A DNA stretch of 64,000 nt. Source: Lacinutrix sp. MedPE-SW. GTDB taxonomy: Bacteria; Bacteroidota; Bacteroidia; Flavobacteriales; Flavobacteriaceae. The stretch is from NCBI RefSeq assembly GCF_001874145.1, contig NZ_MPCX01000013.1, forward strand, positions 1 to 64,000, given 5' to 3'. The notes under the pieces are model-generated. The model was given only the letters and a program-made list of their open reading frames with translations, searched no databases and was not told where the DNA came from. This document shows, one piece after another, positions 17,265 through 25,757 of this stretch. How positions within the stretch are numbered: position 1 is the stretch's first letter; the number at the start of each line of letters is the position of its first letter. The translations under genes and the position numbers were made by a program.

Positions 17265-18515
17265 ATGGCACTTAAATTTAATATTTCTCTAGTAATTTTA
17301 TTTATTACTACTATTACTTTTTCTCAGGTTCAGGAAATAAATCCTAGCCAAGAGATAAAAAGCATCACTTTTAAAGGTGACACACCAGAAAGCCAATTAC
17401 CAATATTAAAACTAGGAGAATATTTAATACTAGAATTTGATGTTTTAAATGGTAATGAAGATGATTATTATTATGAAATTAAACATTATAATTTTGACTG
17501 GACACCTTCTGTTTTAATGCAAGCTGAGTACCTTAAAGGATTTAATGAACAGCGCATTAGACAATGGGACAACTCGTTTAATACCTATCAAATTTACTCA
17601 CACTACACATTAACAATCCCAAACGAACAAACTAGAGGCTTAACAAAATCTGGAAACTACCTTATTACCATTTATAACGAAGATGATGAAATTGAGTTTA
17701 CAAGAAAATTTATGATTTACGAAGAACTTGCAGATGTTGGCGTATCTATAAAACGTTCTCGTGATGTTTCAGAAATTGAAAACAAACAATCGGTAGATTT
17801 TGTAATTAATACCAATAAAATCAACTTTAACAACCCTAAAGAAAATATTAAAACTGTAGTAATTCAAAATAACAATCTAAACACTGCGATTACTAATTTA
17901 AAACCGCAATACATTTTAGGAAACGAACTACAATACCGCTATACAAAAGCCTCAAGTTTTTATGCTGGTAATGAATATTTCTATTTTGAAAACAAAGACT
18001 TAAGAGGTGCCAATACAGGCGTACAATTTATTAGACTAAAAGAGCTTTACAACAGTTATCTCTATTTTAATGTGCCACGTAAAAACCAACCATATACTTA
18101 TAACCCAGACATTAATGGAAACTTTTTAATTACTGCTTTAGATACAGATACTCCAGAAACTCACGCCGATTATGCAAAGGTGCATTTTGGACTTAAAACA
18201 AACGAATTGCTAAACGGAGACACAGTGCATGTTTTTGGGAATTTTAATAATTATGCGGTAGATGGTAGCACACAAATGACTTATGAAACCGAGTCTCAAA
18301 CTTACCAATTACCACTTATACTAAAACAAGGCTTTTACAGTTATAAATTTGTTATTAAAAAACCAGATGGTACAATTGATGAAAATGCTTTTTCTGGAAA
18401 CTTTTATCAAACCGAAAACGATTACAAAGTTTTAGTTTATTATAGAGACCTTGGTGCTCGCTATGATAGATTAATTGGAGTTGGACAAGGCAACTCTGTA
18501 AACATTACAAATTAA
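17265..18515 (+). CDS. type IX secretion system plug protein (DUF5103 family)
   Basis: The 416-residue protein has a signal peptide (FNISLVILFITTITFSQ). Two regions follow that match the DUF5103/T9SS plug family. The N-terminal one contains YYYEIKHYNFDWTPSVLMQAEYLKGF, NTYQIYSHYTLTIPN and FTRKFMIYEE. The second contains FRGANTGVQF-like and YLYFNVPRKNQPYTYNPDINGNF segments and the VHVFGNFNNYAVD strand. In Flavobacterium this protein closes the SprA translocon pore on the periplasmic side. I rely on memory for that assignment. A near-consensus -7 box (TATATTTA, 17237-17244) lies upstream. Confidence 0.85.
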   Translation: MALKFNISLVILFITTITFSQVQEINPSQEIKSITFKGDTPESQLPILKLGEYLILEFDVLNGNEDDYYYEIKHYNFDWTPSVLMQAEYLKGFNEQRIRQWDNSFNTYQIYSHYTLTIPNEQTRGLTKSGNYLITIYNEDDEIEFTRKFMIYEELADVGVSIKRSRDVSEIENKQSVDFVINTNKINFNNPKENIKTVVIQNNNLNTAITNLKPQYILGNELQYRYTKASSFYAGNEYFYFENKDLRGANTGVQFIRLKELYNSYLYFNVPRKNQPYTYNPDINGNFLITALDTDTPETHADYAKVHFGLKTNELLNGDTVHVFGNFNNYAVDGSTQMTYETESQTYQLPLILKQGFYSYKFVIKKPDGTIDENAFSGNFYQTENDYKVLVYYRDLGARYDRLIGVGQGNSVNITN

Positions 18516-18600
18516 TAGCGACAAACTGTTAATATTAAGACATATAAGCAATTAAGTTTTAAAATTTAGTATTTTAGCAAAAGTATTTGTAAATAAAAAA

Positions 18601-18987
18601 ATGGTACAACAAGTTACAAAAGGCATAAAAATTTCAGTAGAAACTAATTTTGAAGGCACTTTTTATAAAAATTATAAAATACATTATGCCTTTGGATATA
18701 AAGTTACAATTGAAAACCAGAGTAAAGACTCTGTACAACTTAATGCCAGACATTGGACTATACTTGATGCTTTAAACAATATCGAAACTGTAAGTGGCGA
18801 AGGTGTTATTGGCAAAAAACCAGTTTTAAAACCAGGCGAATCTCACACTTACAATTCTGGCTGTTTACTTACATCTCCTTTTGGTGCTATGCAAGGCCAT
18901 TACAGCATGATAAACTTTACAACAACTAAAAAGTTTGATGTTGCTATACCAACTTTTAAATTAAGCGCGCCTTTTGCAATTAATTAA
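18601..18987 (+). CDS. apaG: ApaG domain protein (Co2+/Mg2+ efflux-associated)
   Basis: The 128-residue protein is an immunoglobulin-like beta sandwich of the ApaG/DUF525 family. Evidence is the start VTKGIKISVETNFEG, HYAFGYKVTIENQS, RHWTILDALN, GVIGKKPVLKPGESHTYNSGC and FGAMQGHYSM. The biochemical role is not settled; links to metal efflux and to polyphosphate or diadenosine tetraphosphate metabolism have been reported. It lies 85 bp after the plug gene on the same strand and convergent with the 19000-20010 gene. Confidence 0.92.
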   Translation: MVQQVTKGIKISVETNFEGTFYKNYKIHYAFGYKVTIENQSKDSVQLNARHWTILDALNNIETVSGEGVIGKKPVLKPGESHTYNSGCLLTSPFGAMQGHYSMINFTTTKKFDVAIPTFKLSAPFAIN

Positions 18988-18999
18988 ATTTCTGTTTCT

Positions 19000-20010
19000 T
19001 TATTTTTCAGCTTTTCTATTAAACCTATATGTCTTTCCGTTTTGTTCTACGTGGAAAAAACTACAGTTAGAATAGTGAATAATTTGGTAAGGTTTTTCAT
19101 AATTAAATTGAGAGTCTTCAGCTAAAAAAATTGCATCGCAATCTATATTTCCATATGGAGAAATACGGCGGTACCGGTATTCGTTTTCTATAGCTGTTTT
19201 ATATATTTCATACCATGCACCAGCTGCTATTCCAGACAACCATTGCGCATTTTTATGAAGACCATCAATTTTTCTTGGCTTTAAAGTACCTTCATGGTTT
19301 GGAGTATAATCTTGCAACCTATCTAAAAAGTTTTTTAAATTTTCACTTTTTTGAGAACCTTTATACTCTGTAATTTCTCCAATCTCTGAAACCTCAAAAA
19401 CACAATCTCCTGTATTTGCTAATAAAACATTACCAACAGTACTTGGTGTAAACCATTTTGACTGTTGTAAAGCTTTTTTAATTTTTGAATGTGTTACAGA
19501 AGCAATTAAACTATCGGTTACAAAACGAGCACAATTACAAGCTTCTTTTTTAAAAGCAGCATAATAAATAAAACCTCGATTTTGCATTTTTGTAATATGA
19601 AGCCTTGCCTTTTTATAATTTATTTGGTCGCAAACTGAAGCTATTAATCTTCCTTCACCATGTGTGATTTTAGGTTTTGTAGCTAGAAACTTTAAAATAG
19701 CATCTAAATTTTCAATCTTATCGTTTTTAATTGCTGCTTTAAATGGAAAATGCAGTTCGTTATCTGTAAATCGTCCTCTAACTCTTCCGTTTGGTTCTGG
19801 CGTAATATATCTACCAAAATCATGATATTCCAAAACACCTGTTTCTTTATCTATTAAAACTAAGGCTGCATGACCTGCACGAACACTTGTTTTACTTCCT
19901 ATTCCAAGAAACCTTAAATATGGTGAGTACCATTCTTCAGCATGCGATACAATTGTATCTGGATAGGCTAAGGTTAGAATTATTCCAGTATTCTCTTTAG
20001 CGTTACCCAT
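19000..20010 (-). CDS. uncharacterised protein resembling a permuted NlpC/P60-type thiol hydrolase
   Basis: The 336-residue protein has no signal peptide. Its first 170 residues have the residue order His then Cys seen in permuted papain-like (LRAT/YiiX/DUF4105-like) proteins: RAGHAALVLIDKETG with His47, EYHDFG with His63, and EACNCARFVTDSL with Cys158/Cys160. The remaining part, containing the WLSGIAAGAWYEIYK region, is unlike anything I know. Its start overlaps the 3' end of the NRDE gene by 8 bp, so the pair is co-transcribed. Catalysis is inferred, and an inactive or structural role is possible. Confidence 0.7.
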   Translation of the reverse strand: MGNAKENTGIILTLAYPDTIVSHAEEWYSPYLRFLGIGSKTSVRAGHAALVLIDKETGVLEYHDFGRYITPEPNGRVRGRFTDNELHFPFKAAIKNDKIENLDAILKFLATKPKITHGEGRLIASVCDQINYKKARLHITKMQNRGFIYYAAFKKEACNCARFVTDSLIASVTHSKIKKALQQSKWFTPSTVGNVLLANTGDCVFEVSEIGEITEYKGSQKSENLKNFLDRLQDYTPNHEGTLKPRKIDGLHKNAQWLSGIAAGAWYEIYKTAIENEYRYRRISPYGNIDCDAIFLAEDSQFNYEKPYQIIHYSNCSFFHVEQNGKTYRFNRKAEK

Positions 20011-20728
20011 TTATAGTTTCAGATAAATTAAAATTTTTAACTGCAACCTCTTTTGTGTTTAAATTATTAAAACACATTTCAAGTTTAGTATTGGTTTTTT
20101 CAATTTGTGTTATACTTGTTGTTTTAACAAAACCGCGATCCATTACAACACCAAAATCATTGTTTCCTTTTCCTGCTGTTTTATGAAATTTTAATAATGT
20201 AGATGCTTCTAATTCATTTTCAGCTTTAAAAACATTAAACCAATCGCGTCTAGCTTGTTTTTTATCTTCGGTATACAACGTTGTTGAAGACCATATTTTT
20301 GTTGCTAGTGGTAGTTGCTGAAAATGCTTTTGAGTTTCATCCCAAACCAGTTCATAAAATTTTAAATTGGTATTCCAGTCGGCAATCACAATTGTAAATG
20401 GCTCAATACCATTAAAATTATATGATGCTATTGTTGCCTCTATGGCATCTGTTGTTAATAAATCTGTTACCACAACACCTCTACTTTGCCTATATGTTGG
20501 TTTTCTTTTATGTAATTTAAAACCACCATTAAGCAAACAAACAACTCTGTTTTTATCACTTGCACCAATCCAACTTCCACCAGACTCCTGGTCTTTTGGC
20601 ATTAATAACTCTGTATTATTAATAGAATAAAAATCTGGAGACAAAGCAACTCGACTTGGTGCTTCGTCTCTATTAGAAGTTAGCACAAAATCATCATTAC
20701 CTTTATAAAAAATACTTACTGTACACAT
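20003..20728 (-). CDS. NRDE family protein (TANGO2 homologue)
   Basis: The family is defined by an N-terminal MCT followed by the NRDE motif, and both are present: MCTVSIFYKGNDDFVLTSNRDE. The Cys after the initiator Met is a proposed N-terminal nucleophile, which requires the start at 20728 rather than the track start at 20758. Further family features are PKDQESGGSWIGASDKNRVVCLLNGG and YRQSRGVVVTDLL. The product is 241 residues. The family is linked to lipid or heme handling in eukaryotes; the bacterial function is unknown. It forms an operon with the overlapping downstream gene. Confidence 0.88.
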   Translation of the reverse strand: MCTVSIFYKGNDDFVLTSNRDEAPSRVALSPDFYSINNTELLMPKDQESGGSWIGASDKNRVVCLLNGGFKLHKRKPTYRQSRGVVVTDLLTTDAIEATIASYNFNGIEPFTIVIADWNTNLKFYELVWDETQKHFQQLPLATKIWSSTTLYTEDKKQARRDWFNVFKAENELEASTLLKFHKTAGKGNNDFGVVMDRGFVKTTSITQIEKTNTKLEMCFNNLNTKEVAVKNFNLSETING

Positions 20729-20818
20729 AAATAGTATAGTCCTAAATTGATGTAGCAACTTACAAAAAAATAAGAATTCTTTGGCATTTGCCTGAGAAAG
20801 AAATCGTTTAAAATTCCT

Positions 20819-20826
20819 TAACTTTG
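20819..20826 (+). promoter_or_regulatory. -7 promoter box TAACTTTG for pruA
   Basis: This is an exact TAnnTTTG match 71 bp upstream of the pruA ATG. The implied untranslated leader contains repeat copy 3. Confidence 0.5.
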
Positions 20827-20866
20827 ATGCTTTAAAATTTTAGACAACTAAAAACAACTAGATTTT

Positions 20867-20880
20867 CACTTTCGTGGAAA
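20867..20880 (+). repeat. short palindromic repeat copy 3 (CACTTTCGTGGAAA)
   Basis: It differs from copy 1 at two positions, G to A and C to T. These keep the pairing CGC/GCG as CAC/GTG, so the change looks compensatory. It lies in the pruA leader. Confidence 0.4.
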
Positions 20881-20897
20881 CAAAAAATTAATTTTAT

Positions 20898-22526
20898 ATG
20901 GGAAAAGGATTTTTTAATGTGCCAATTGCAGTTAACGAACCTGTAAGAGCTTACGAGCCAGGATGCGAACATCGTGAAGCTATTTCTAAAGCATATCAAG
21001 AAATGTACAGTAGCGTTATAGACGTGCCAATGTACATTAATGGAAAAGATGTTAAAACTGGTGACACTAAACCAATGTCTCCACCGCACGACCATCAACA
21101 TGTTGTTGGACACTATCATTTAGCAAAAAAATCTCACGTTGAAGAAGCTATTTCTACTGCTTTAGAAGCAAGAGAATCTTGGGCAAATACACCTTGGGAA
21201 CATAGAGCTGGCATCTTTTTAAAAGCTGCCGAATTAATTGCCGGACCATATAGAGCTAGAATTAATGCTGCTACTATGATGGCGCAATCTAAAACAATAC
21301 ACCAAGCAGAAATTGATGCTGCTTGTGAGTTAATAGATTTTTTACGTTTTAACGTACAGTACATGACAGATATGTACCATGAGCAACCAGAGAGTACAAG
21401 TGGCGCATGGAATCGTTTAGAATACAGACCTCTTGAAGGATTTACTTACGCAGTATCGCCTTTTAACTTTACAGCTATTGCAGGAAACTTACCATCTTGT
21501 ATGGCATTAATGGGTAATGTTGTAGTATGGAAACCAAGTGATTCTCAAATATACTCTGCAAAAGTAATTATGGATGTATTTGAAGAAGCTGGTGTTCCTG
21601 CTGGAGTTATTAATGTTGTATTTGGTGATCCAAAAATGATTACTGATACTGTTTTAGCAAGTCCAGATTTTTCTGGCTTACACTTTACAGGTTCTACATA
21701 CATTTTTAAAGAGTTATGGAAACAAATAGGAAACAATATACACAACTATAAAACTTACCCAAAAATTGTAGGAGAAACTGGTGGTAAAGATTTTATTGTT
21801 GCTCATAAAACGGCTAACCCAATTCAAGTTGCAACAGCTATTTCTCGTGGTGCTTTTGAGTTTCAAGGTCAAAAATGTAGTGCTGCTTCTCGTGCTTATA
21901 TTTCTAAAAGTATATGGAGTGAAGTAAAAGCTCAAGTAATAGAAGATGTAAAATCTTTTAAAATGGGTTCTCCTGCGGATATGGAAAACTTTATTACGGC
22001 AGTTATTCATGAAGCTTCTTTTGATAAGTTAGCAAAATATATTGACCAAGCTAAAAAAGATAAAAAAGCCGAAATTATTGTTGGTGGAAATTACGACAAG
22101 AGCAAAGGTTACTTTATTGAACCTACTGTAATTGTAACTGAAGACCCAAAATACACAACAATGTGTGATGAGTTATTTGGTCCTGTAATTACTATATATG
22201 TTTTTGAAGACAAAGATTTCTCTAAAACTTTAAAACTGGTTGATGAAACATCAGAATATGCATTAACTGGTGCTATTTTAGCACAAGATAGATATGCTAT
22301 TGTTGAAGCTACAAAAGCATTACAAAACTGTGCAGGTAACTTTTATATAAATGACAAACCAACTGGAGCTGTTGTAGGACAACAACCATTTGGTGGCGCA
22401 AGAAGTTCTGGTACCAATGATAAAGCTGGAAGTATTTTAAACTTACAACGTTGGGTTTCACCTAGAATGATTAAAGAAACATTTGTTACACCAACAGATT
22501 ATAGATATCCTTTTTTAGGAGAATAG
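20898..22526 (+). CDS. pruA: L-glutamate gamma-semialdehyde (1-pyrroline-5-carboxylate) dehydrogenase
   Basis: The enzyme oxidises glutamate semialdehyde to glutamate with NAD+ in proline catabolism. The 542-residue protein is the stand-alone, mitochondrial-like type. Family features are the N-terminal NEPVRAYEPGCEHR, AVSPFNFTAIAGNLPSCMALMGNVVVWKPS, IVGETGGKDF with the general-base Glu, EFQGQKCSAASRAYI with the catalytic Cys, and FGGARSSGTNDKAGS near the end. No PutA proline dehydrogenase lies nearby. A bidirectional terminator follows. Confidence 0.96.
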   Translation: MGKGFFNVPIAVNEPVRAYEPGCEHREAISKAYQEMYSSVIDVPMYINGKDVKTGDTKPMSPPHDHQHVVGHYHLAKKSHVEEAISTALEARESWANTPWEHRAGIFLKAAELIAGPYRARINAATMMAQSKTIHQAEIDAACELIDFLRFNVQYMTDMYHEQPESTSGAWNRLEYRPLEGFTYAVSPFNFTAIAGNLPSCMALMGNVVVWKPSDSQIYSAKVIMDVFEEAGVPAGVINVVFGDPKMITDTVLASPDFSGLHFTGSTYIFKELWKQIGNNIHNYKTYPKIVGETGGKDFIVAHKTANPIQVATAISRGAFEFQGQKCSAASRAYISKSIWSEVKAQVIEDVKSFKMGSPADMENFITAVIHEASFDKLAKYIDQAKKDKKAEIIVGGNYDKSKGYFIEPTVIVTEDPKYTTMCDELFGPVITIYVFEDKDFSKTLKLVDETSEYALTGAILAQDRYAIVEATKALQNCAGNFYINDKPTGAVVGQQPFGGARSSGTNDKAGSILNLQRWVSPRMIKETFVTPTDYRYPFLGE

Positions 22527-22545
22527 AATAATCTATTTTTTAAAC

Positions 22546-22581
22546 ACAAAAAAACCAAAGCATAATGCTTTGGTTTTTTTT
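22546..22581. terminator. bidirectional rho-independent terminator
   Basis: An ACCAAAGC stem pairs with GCTTTGGT around a short AT loop, with an A-run on the left and a T-run on the right. It serves pruA and the convergent rsmG. Confidence 0.9.
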
Positions 22582-22602
22582 ATTTATAATCTTTAAATTT
22601 TA

Positions 22603-23232
22603 TTAGCCACCCCATTTTAATGGCAAGTGTACTACTTTTTTAGTTTCGTAAAAATCTTCTGAATAAAAATCACTTAAATTATATATTGTAGTCGTTTTAT
22701 AATCTTTAAGTTCTTCGGTTAAATCTCCACCTTTTAAATACAAAATCCCGTTTTTTAATTCGTGATTTTGTTCTTTTTTAATTTTTCCTTTTACCCAATG
22801 AACAAATGTTGGCATTGCCGCTACTGCTCGACTTACAATAAAATCGTAAGTTTCTTTAATTTCTTCAACTCGGGTATGTGTTGTTTTAACATTCTCTAAG
22901 CCCAAACCTTGAGCAACTTCATTTACTACTTTAAGTTTTTTTGCAATACTATCTACTAAATGAAAATTACATTCTGGAAATAATATGGCTAATGGAATAC
23001 CAGGAAAACCGCCACCAGTGCCAACATCCATAATATCTGAGTCGTCTTTAAACTCAATAACCTTAGCAATAGCAAGAGAATGCAAGACATGGCGCATATA
23101 CAATTCGTCAATATCTTTTCTCGATACTACATTAATTTTAAGATTCCAATCTTGATACAAATGAGAAAGTTTTTCAAATTTATCTATTTGATCTTCAGTA
23201 AGATTTGGGAAGTATTTTAAAATAAGCTCCAT
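22603..23232 (-). CDS. rsmG: 16S rRNA (guanine-527 N7)-methyltransferase
   Basis: RsmG (GidB) methylates G527 of 16S rRNA; loss gives streptomycin resistance in other bacteria. The 209-residue length is normal. Motifs are NLKINVVSRKDIDELYMRHVLHSLA at the start, the SAM-binding DVGTGGGFPGIPLAI, FHLVDSIAKKLKVVNEV and FIVSRAVAAM. A perfect -7 box lies 15 bp upstream on the minus strand. Confidence 0.96.
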   Translation of the reverse strand: MELILKYFPNLTEDQIDKFEKLSHLYQDWNLKINVVSRKDIDELYMRHVLHSLAIAKVIEFKDDSDIMDVGTGGGFPGIPLAILFPECNFHLVDSIAKKLKVVNEVAQGLGLENVKTTHTRVEEIKETYDFIVSRAVAAMPTFVHWVKGKIKKEQNHELKNGILYLKGGDLTEELKDYKTTTIYNLSDFYSEDFYETKKVVHLPLKWGG

Positions 23233-23246
23233 TATTATATTTTTTG

Positions 23247-23254
23247 CAAAAATA
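23247..23254 (-). promoter_or_regulatory. -7 promoter box TATTTTTG for rsmG
   Basis: This is an exact TAnnTTTG match on the minus strand. A TTTG on that strand lies 24 bp further upstream, slightly beyond the usual spacer. Confidence 0.55.
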
Positions 23255-23312
23255 GAAATTTTATATCCATATTTTTATCAAATTCTTTTTAAGTTCAAAC
23301 GTTTTTATTAAT

Positions 23313-23320
23313 TATCTTTG
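23313..23320 (+). promoter_or_regulatory. -7 promoter box TATCTTTG for the desaturase gene
   Basis: This is an exact TAnnTTTG match 51 bp upstream of the ATG at 23372. No -33 TTG is seen. A sigma-54-like site begins 12 bp downstream of it. Confidence 0.5.
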
Positions 23321-23332
23321 ACACAAATATGA

Positions 23333-23348
23333 TTGGCACGTTTTGTGC
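23333..23348 (+). promoter_or_regulatory. candidate sigma-54 (-24/-12) promoter upstream of the desaturase
   Basis: TTGGCACGTTTTGTGC matches TGGCACG-N4-TTGC with one mismatch in the -12 part. GG and GC have the exact spacing the family requires. It ends 23 bp before the ATG, giving a leader of about 12 nt. It would need an activator of the NtrC type; none is encoded in the window. Confidence 0.45.
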
Positions 23349-23371
23349 GTTATTATATAAAATTAAAAAAA

Positions 23372-24472
23372 ATGACAAAGCAAACTTTATCTTTCTCTAG
23401 AACAGATTCTGCGAAGTTCTTTAGAACTCTAAACAAGCGAGTTAACTCTTACTTTAAAGACAACAACATTAAACGTACCGGTAACTGGAAATTATGGCTA
23501 AAAACTGTAATTATGTTTACCATATTTTTAGCTCCTTACTTTTTAATATTAACCCTTAATATTCCTGGTTGGGCGCAATTATTACTTACCATAGTCATGG
23601 GAATAGGTATGGCTGGCGTTGGTATGAACGTTATGCACGATGGTAACCACGGTTCGTTTTCAAATAAAGAATGGGTTAACCGTTTAATGGGAAGTAGCAT
23701 CTATATTTTAGCTGGAAATGTTTACAACTGGAAAGTACAACATAATGTATTACACCATACTTATACAAATATCCATGGACATGATGAAGATTTAGAAGCG
23801 GGACGTATTTTACGTTTTTCTAAACATTCTGAATGGAGATGGCATCATAAATTTCAACACTACTACTCTATTTTATTATACGGTTTATTAACTATAAACT
23901 GGGCAATCACTACAGACTGGCAACAAATGAAACGTTATATGAAACGTAAATTGTCTTATGGAGAATTCCCTAATCCTGTAGCAAACTGGAGTAAATTAGT
24001 GATTTCTAAAATTATATACATTGCTATGTGGATTGTATTACCAATGCTTATTTTAGATGCAGCTTGGTGGAAAATTTTATTAGGTTTCTTTATCATGCAT
24101 TATACAGCAGGATTAATATTAAGTGTTGTTTTTCAATTAGCACATGTTATTGAAGATGCAGAAATGCCTTTACCAGAAAAAAACGGCACCATGAAAAATA
24201 CTTGGGCAATACACCAATTAAGAACAACTGTAAATTTTGGTGCAAAAAGCCGAATTATAAATTGGTTTACTGGTGGTTTAAATCACCAAGTAGAGCATCA
24301 TATATTTCCACATATTAGCCATATTCACTATGGTAAAATTGCAGAAATAGTAAGAGAAACTGCGCAAGAATTTAATTTACCTTATAACGAATATAAAACC
24401 ACTCGTAAAGCAATTGCTGCGCATTTTAGATATTTACGAGAAATGGGAATGAAACCAGCTTTACAAGCGTAA
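23372..24472 (+). CDS. membrane fatty acid desaturase (acyl-CoA/acyl-lipid type)
   Basis: The diiron membrane enzyme introduces a cis double bond into fatty acyl chains. All three histidine boxes are present: MHDGNHGS, HNVLHHTYTN (HxxHH) and HQVEHHIFPHISH (HxxHH, with the Gln typical of the front-end or DesA3-like group). Four or so hydrophobic segments surround them. I start at Met14 of the track ORF (23372, MTKQTLSFSRTD), because the longer version would begin within the sigma-54-like site. The product is 366 residues. The aminotransferase gene follows after 11 bp. Confidence 0.92.
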   Translation: MTKQTLSFSRTDSAKFFRTLNKRVNSYFKDNNIKRTGNWKLWLKTVIMFTIFLAPYFLILTLNIPGWAQLLLTIVMGIGMAGVGMNVMHDGNHGSFSNKEWVNRLMGSSIYILAGNVYNWKVQHNVLHHTYTNIHGHDEDLEAGRILRFSKHSEWRWHHKFQHYYSILLYGLLTINWAITTDWQQMKRYMKRKLSYGEFPNPVANWSKLVISKIIYIAMWIVLPMLILDAAWWKILLGFFIMHYTAGLILSVVFQLAHVIEDAEMPLPEKNGTMKNTWAIHQLRTTVNFGAKSRIINWFTGGLNHQVEHHIFPHISHIHYGKIAEIVRETAQEFNLPYNEYKTTRKAIAAHFRYLREMGMKPALQA

Positions 24473-24483
24473 TCACAAATTTA

Positions 24484-25674
24484 ATGAGCCAACCACTTTC
24501 TAACCGTATTAAAAATATGGCTACTTCTGCCACTTTAGCAATGGCAGCAAAAGCAAGAGAATTAAGAGCTGAAGGCAAAGATATCATCGGTTTAAGTTTG
24601 GGCGAACCAGACTTTAATACTCCAGATTTTATTAAAGGTGCCGCAATTCAAGCAATTAACGAAGATTATAATTCTTACACACCAGTTGATGGTTATGTAG
24701 AATTAAAAGAAGCTGTAATCACTAAATTTAAACGTGATAATAATTTAACTTACACATTACCACAAATAGTAGTTTCAACAGGAGCAAAACAATCACTTTA
24801 TAATGTAGCACAAGTTATGTTAAATGATGGTGATGAAGTTATTTTACCTTGCCCATACTGGGTAAGTTATAGCGATATTGTTAAGGTTGCTGGCGGCGTA
24901 CCTGTAGAAGTTAAAACAGCTATCACTACAGATTTTAAAATGACTGCAGACCAACTAGAAGCAGCTATTACACCTAAAACAAAAATGCTTTGGTTTAGCT
25001 CGCCTTGTAACCCAAGTGGATCTCTTTACAGCCATGAAGAATTAGAAGCTTTAGCTACCGTATTAAAAAAGCATCCAAATATTTATGTAGTTTCAGATGA
25101 AATTTACGAACATATAAACTACACAGGAAAACCTCACGCTAGTATGGCTGGTGTAGATGGTATGTTTGAACGTACCGTAACAATAAATGGAGTCTCTAAA
25201 GCTTTTGCTATGACTGGATGGCGTATAGGTTATATAGGTGCACCAGATTGGATTGCACGTGCCTGTAATAAAATTCAAGGTCAAATAACAAGTGGTGCAA
25301 ACTGTATTGCACAACGCGCTGTAATTACTGCCTTAAATGCAGATGCTAGTGTTGTAGATTATATGATTGATGAATTTAAAGAGCGTCGTGATATGATTTT
25401 AGAATCTTTAAACGGTATTGAAGGTTTTAAAACAAATACACCAGAAGGTGCTTTTTATGTGTTTCCAAATATTTCTTATTTCTTTGGTAAAACTTTAAAA
25501 GGAAAGACTATAAATAATGCTACAGATTTTTCTTTATTTTTATTAGAAGAAGCTCTTGTTGCAACAGTTACTGGTGAAGCATTTGGTAATCCAGATTGTA
25601 TAAGAATAAGCTATGCTGCATCGCAGGAACAGATTAAAGAAGCGATTAAACGTATAAAAGAAGCTTTAGTTTAA
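24484..25674 (+). CDS. pyridoxal-phosphate aminotransferase class I (aspartate aminotransferase-like)
   Basis: The 396-residue protein belongs to the AAT fold-type I subgroup I-gamma. SLGEPDFNTPDF is the N-terminal substrate loop. STGAKQSLYN binds the PLP phosphate, SPCNPSG contains the conserved Asn, and VSDEIYEHINY contains Asp and Tyr that hold the cofactor. TINGVSKAFAMTGWRIGY contains the Schiff-base Lys and the Arg that binds the carboxylate nearby. Aspartate is the usual substrate of this subgroup; prephenate is possible. It lies 11 bp downstream of the desaturase, so both may share a promoter. Confidence 0.92.
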   Translation: MSQPLSNRIKNMATSATLAMAAKARELRAEGKDIIGLSLGEPDFNTPDFIKGAAIQAINEDYNSYTPVDGYVELKEAVITKFKRDNNLTYTLPQIVVSTGAKQSLYNVAQVMLNDGDEVILPCPYWVSYSDIVKVAGGVPVEVKTAITTDFKMTADQLEAAITPKTKMLWFSSPCNPSGSLYSHEELEALATVLKKHPNIYVVSDEIYEHINYTGKPHASMAGVDGMFERTVTINGVSKAFAMTGWRIGYIGAPDWIARACNKIQGQITSGANCIAQRAVITALNADASVVDYMIDEFKERRDMILESLNGIEGFKTNTPEGAFYVFPNISYFFGKTLKGKTINNATDFSLFLLEEALVATVTGEAFGNPDCIRISYAASQEQIKEAIKRIKEALV

Positions 25675-25693
25675 TACATAACTAAACTCAAAA

Positions 25694-25730
25694 TAAAAAA
25701 AGCCACTAAAATATTTAGTGGCTTTTTTTA
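25694..25730. terminator. bidirectional rho-independent terminator
   Basis: A GCCACTAAA stem pairs with TTTAGTGGC around ATA, with flanking A and T runs. It lies between the aminotransferase gene and the convergent trkH. Confidence 0.92.
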
Positions 25731-25757
25731 TATGTATAAAATTGAATATTTAATTTA

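Noticed and set aside
20779-20792. TTTGGCATTTGCC upstream of pruA as a sigma-54 site
   Set aside because: GG and GC are far too close for -24/-12 spacing; it is only a short GGCA/TGCC palindrome.
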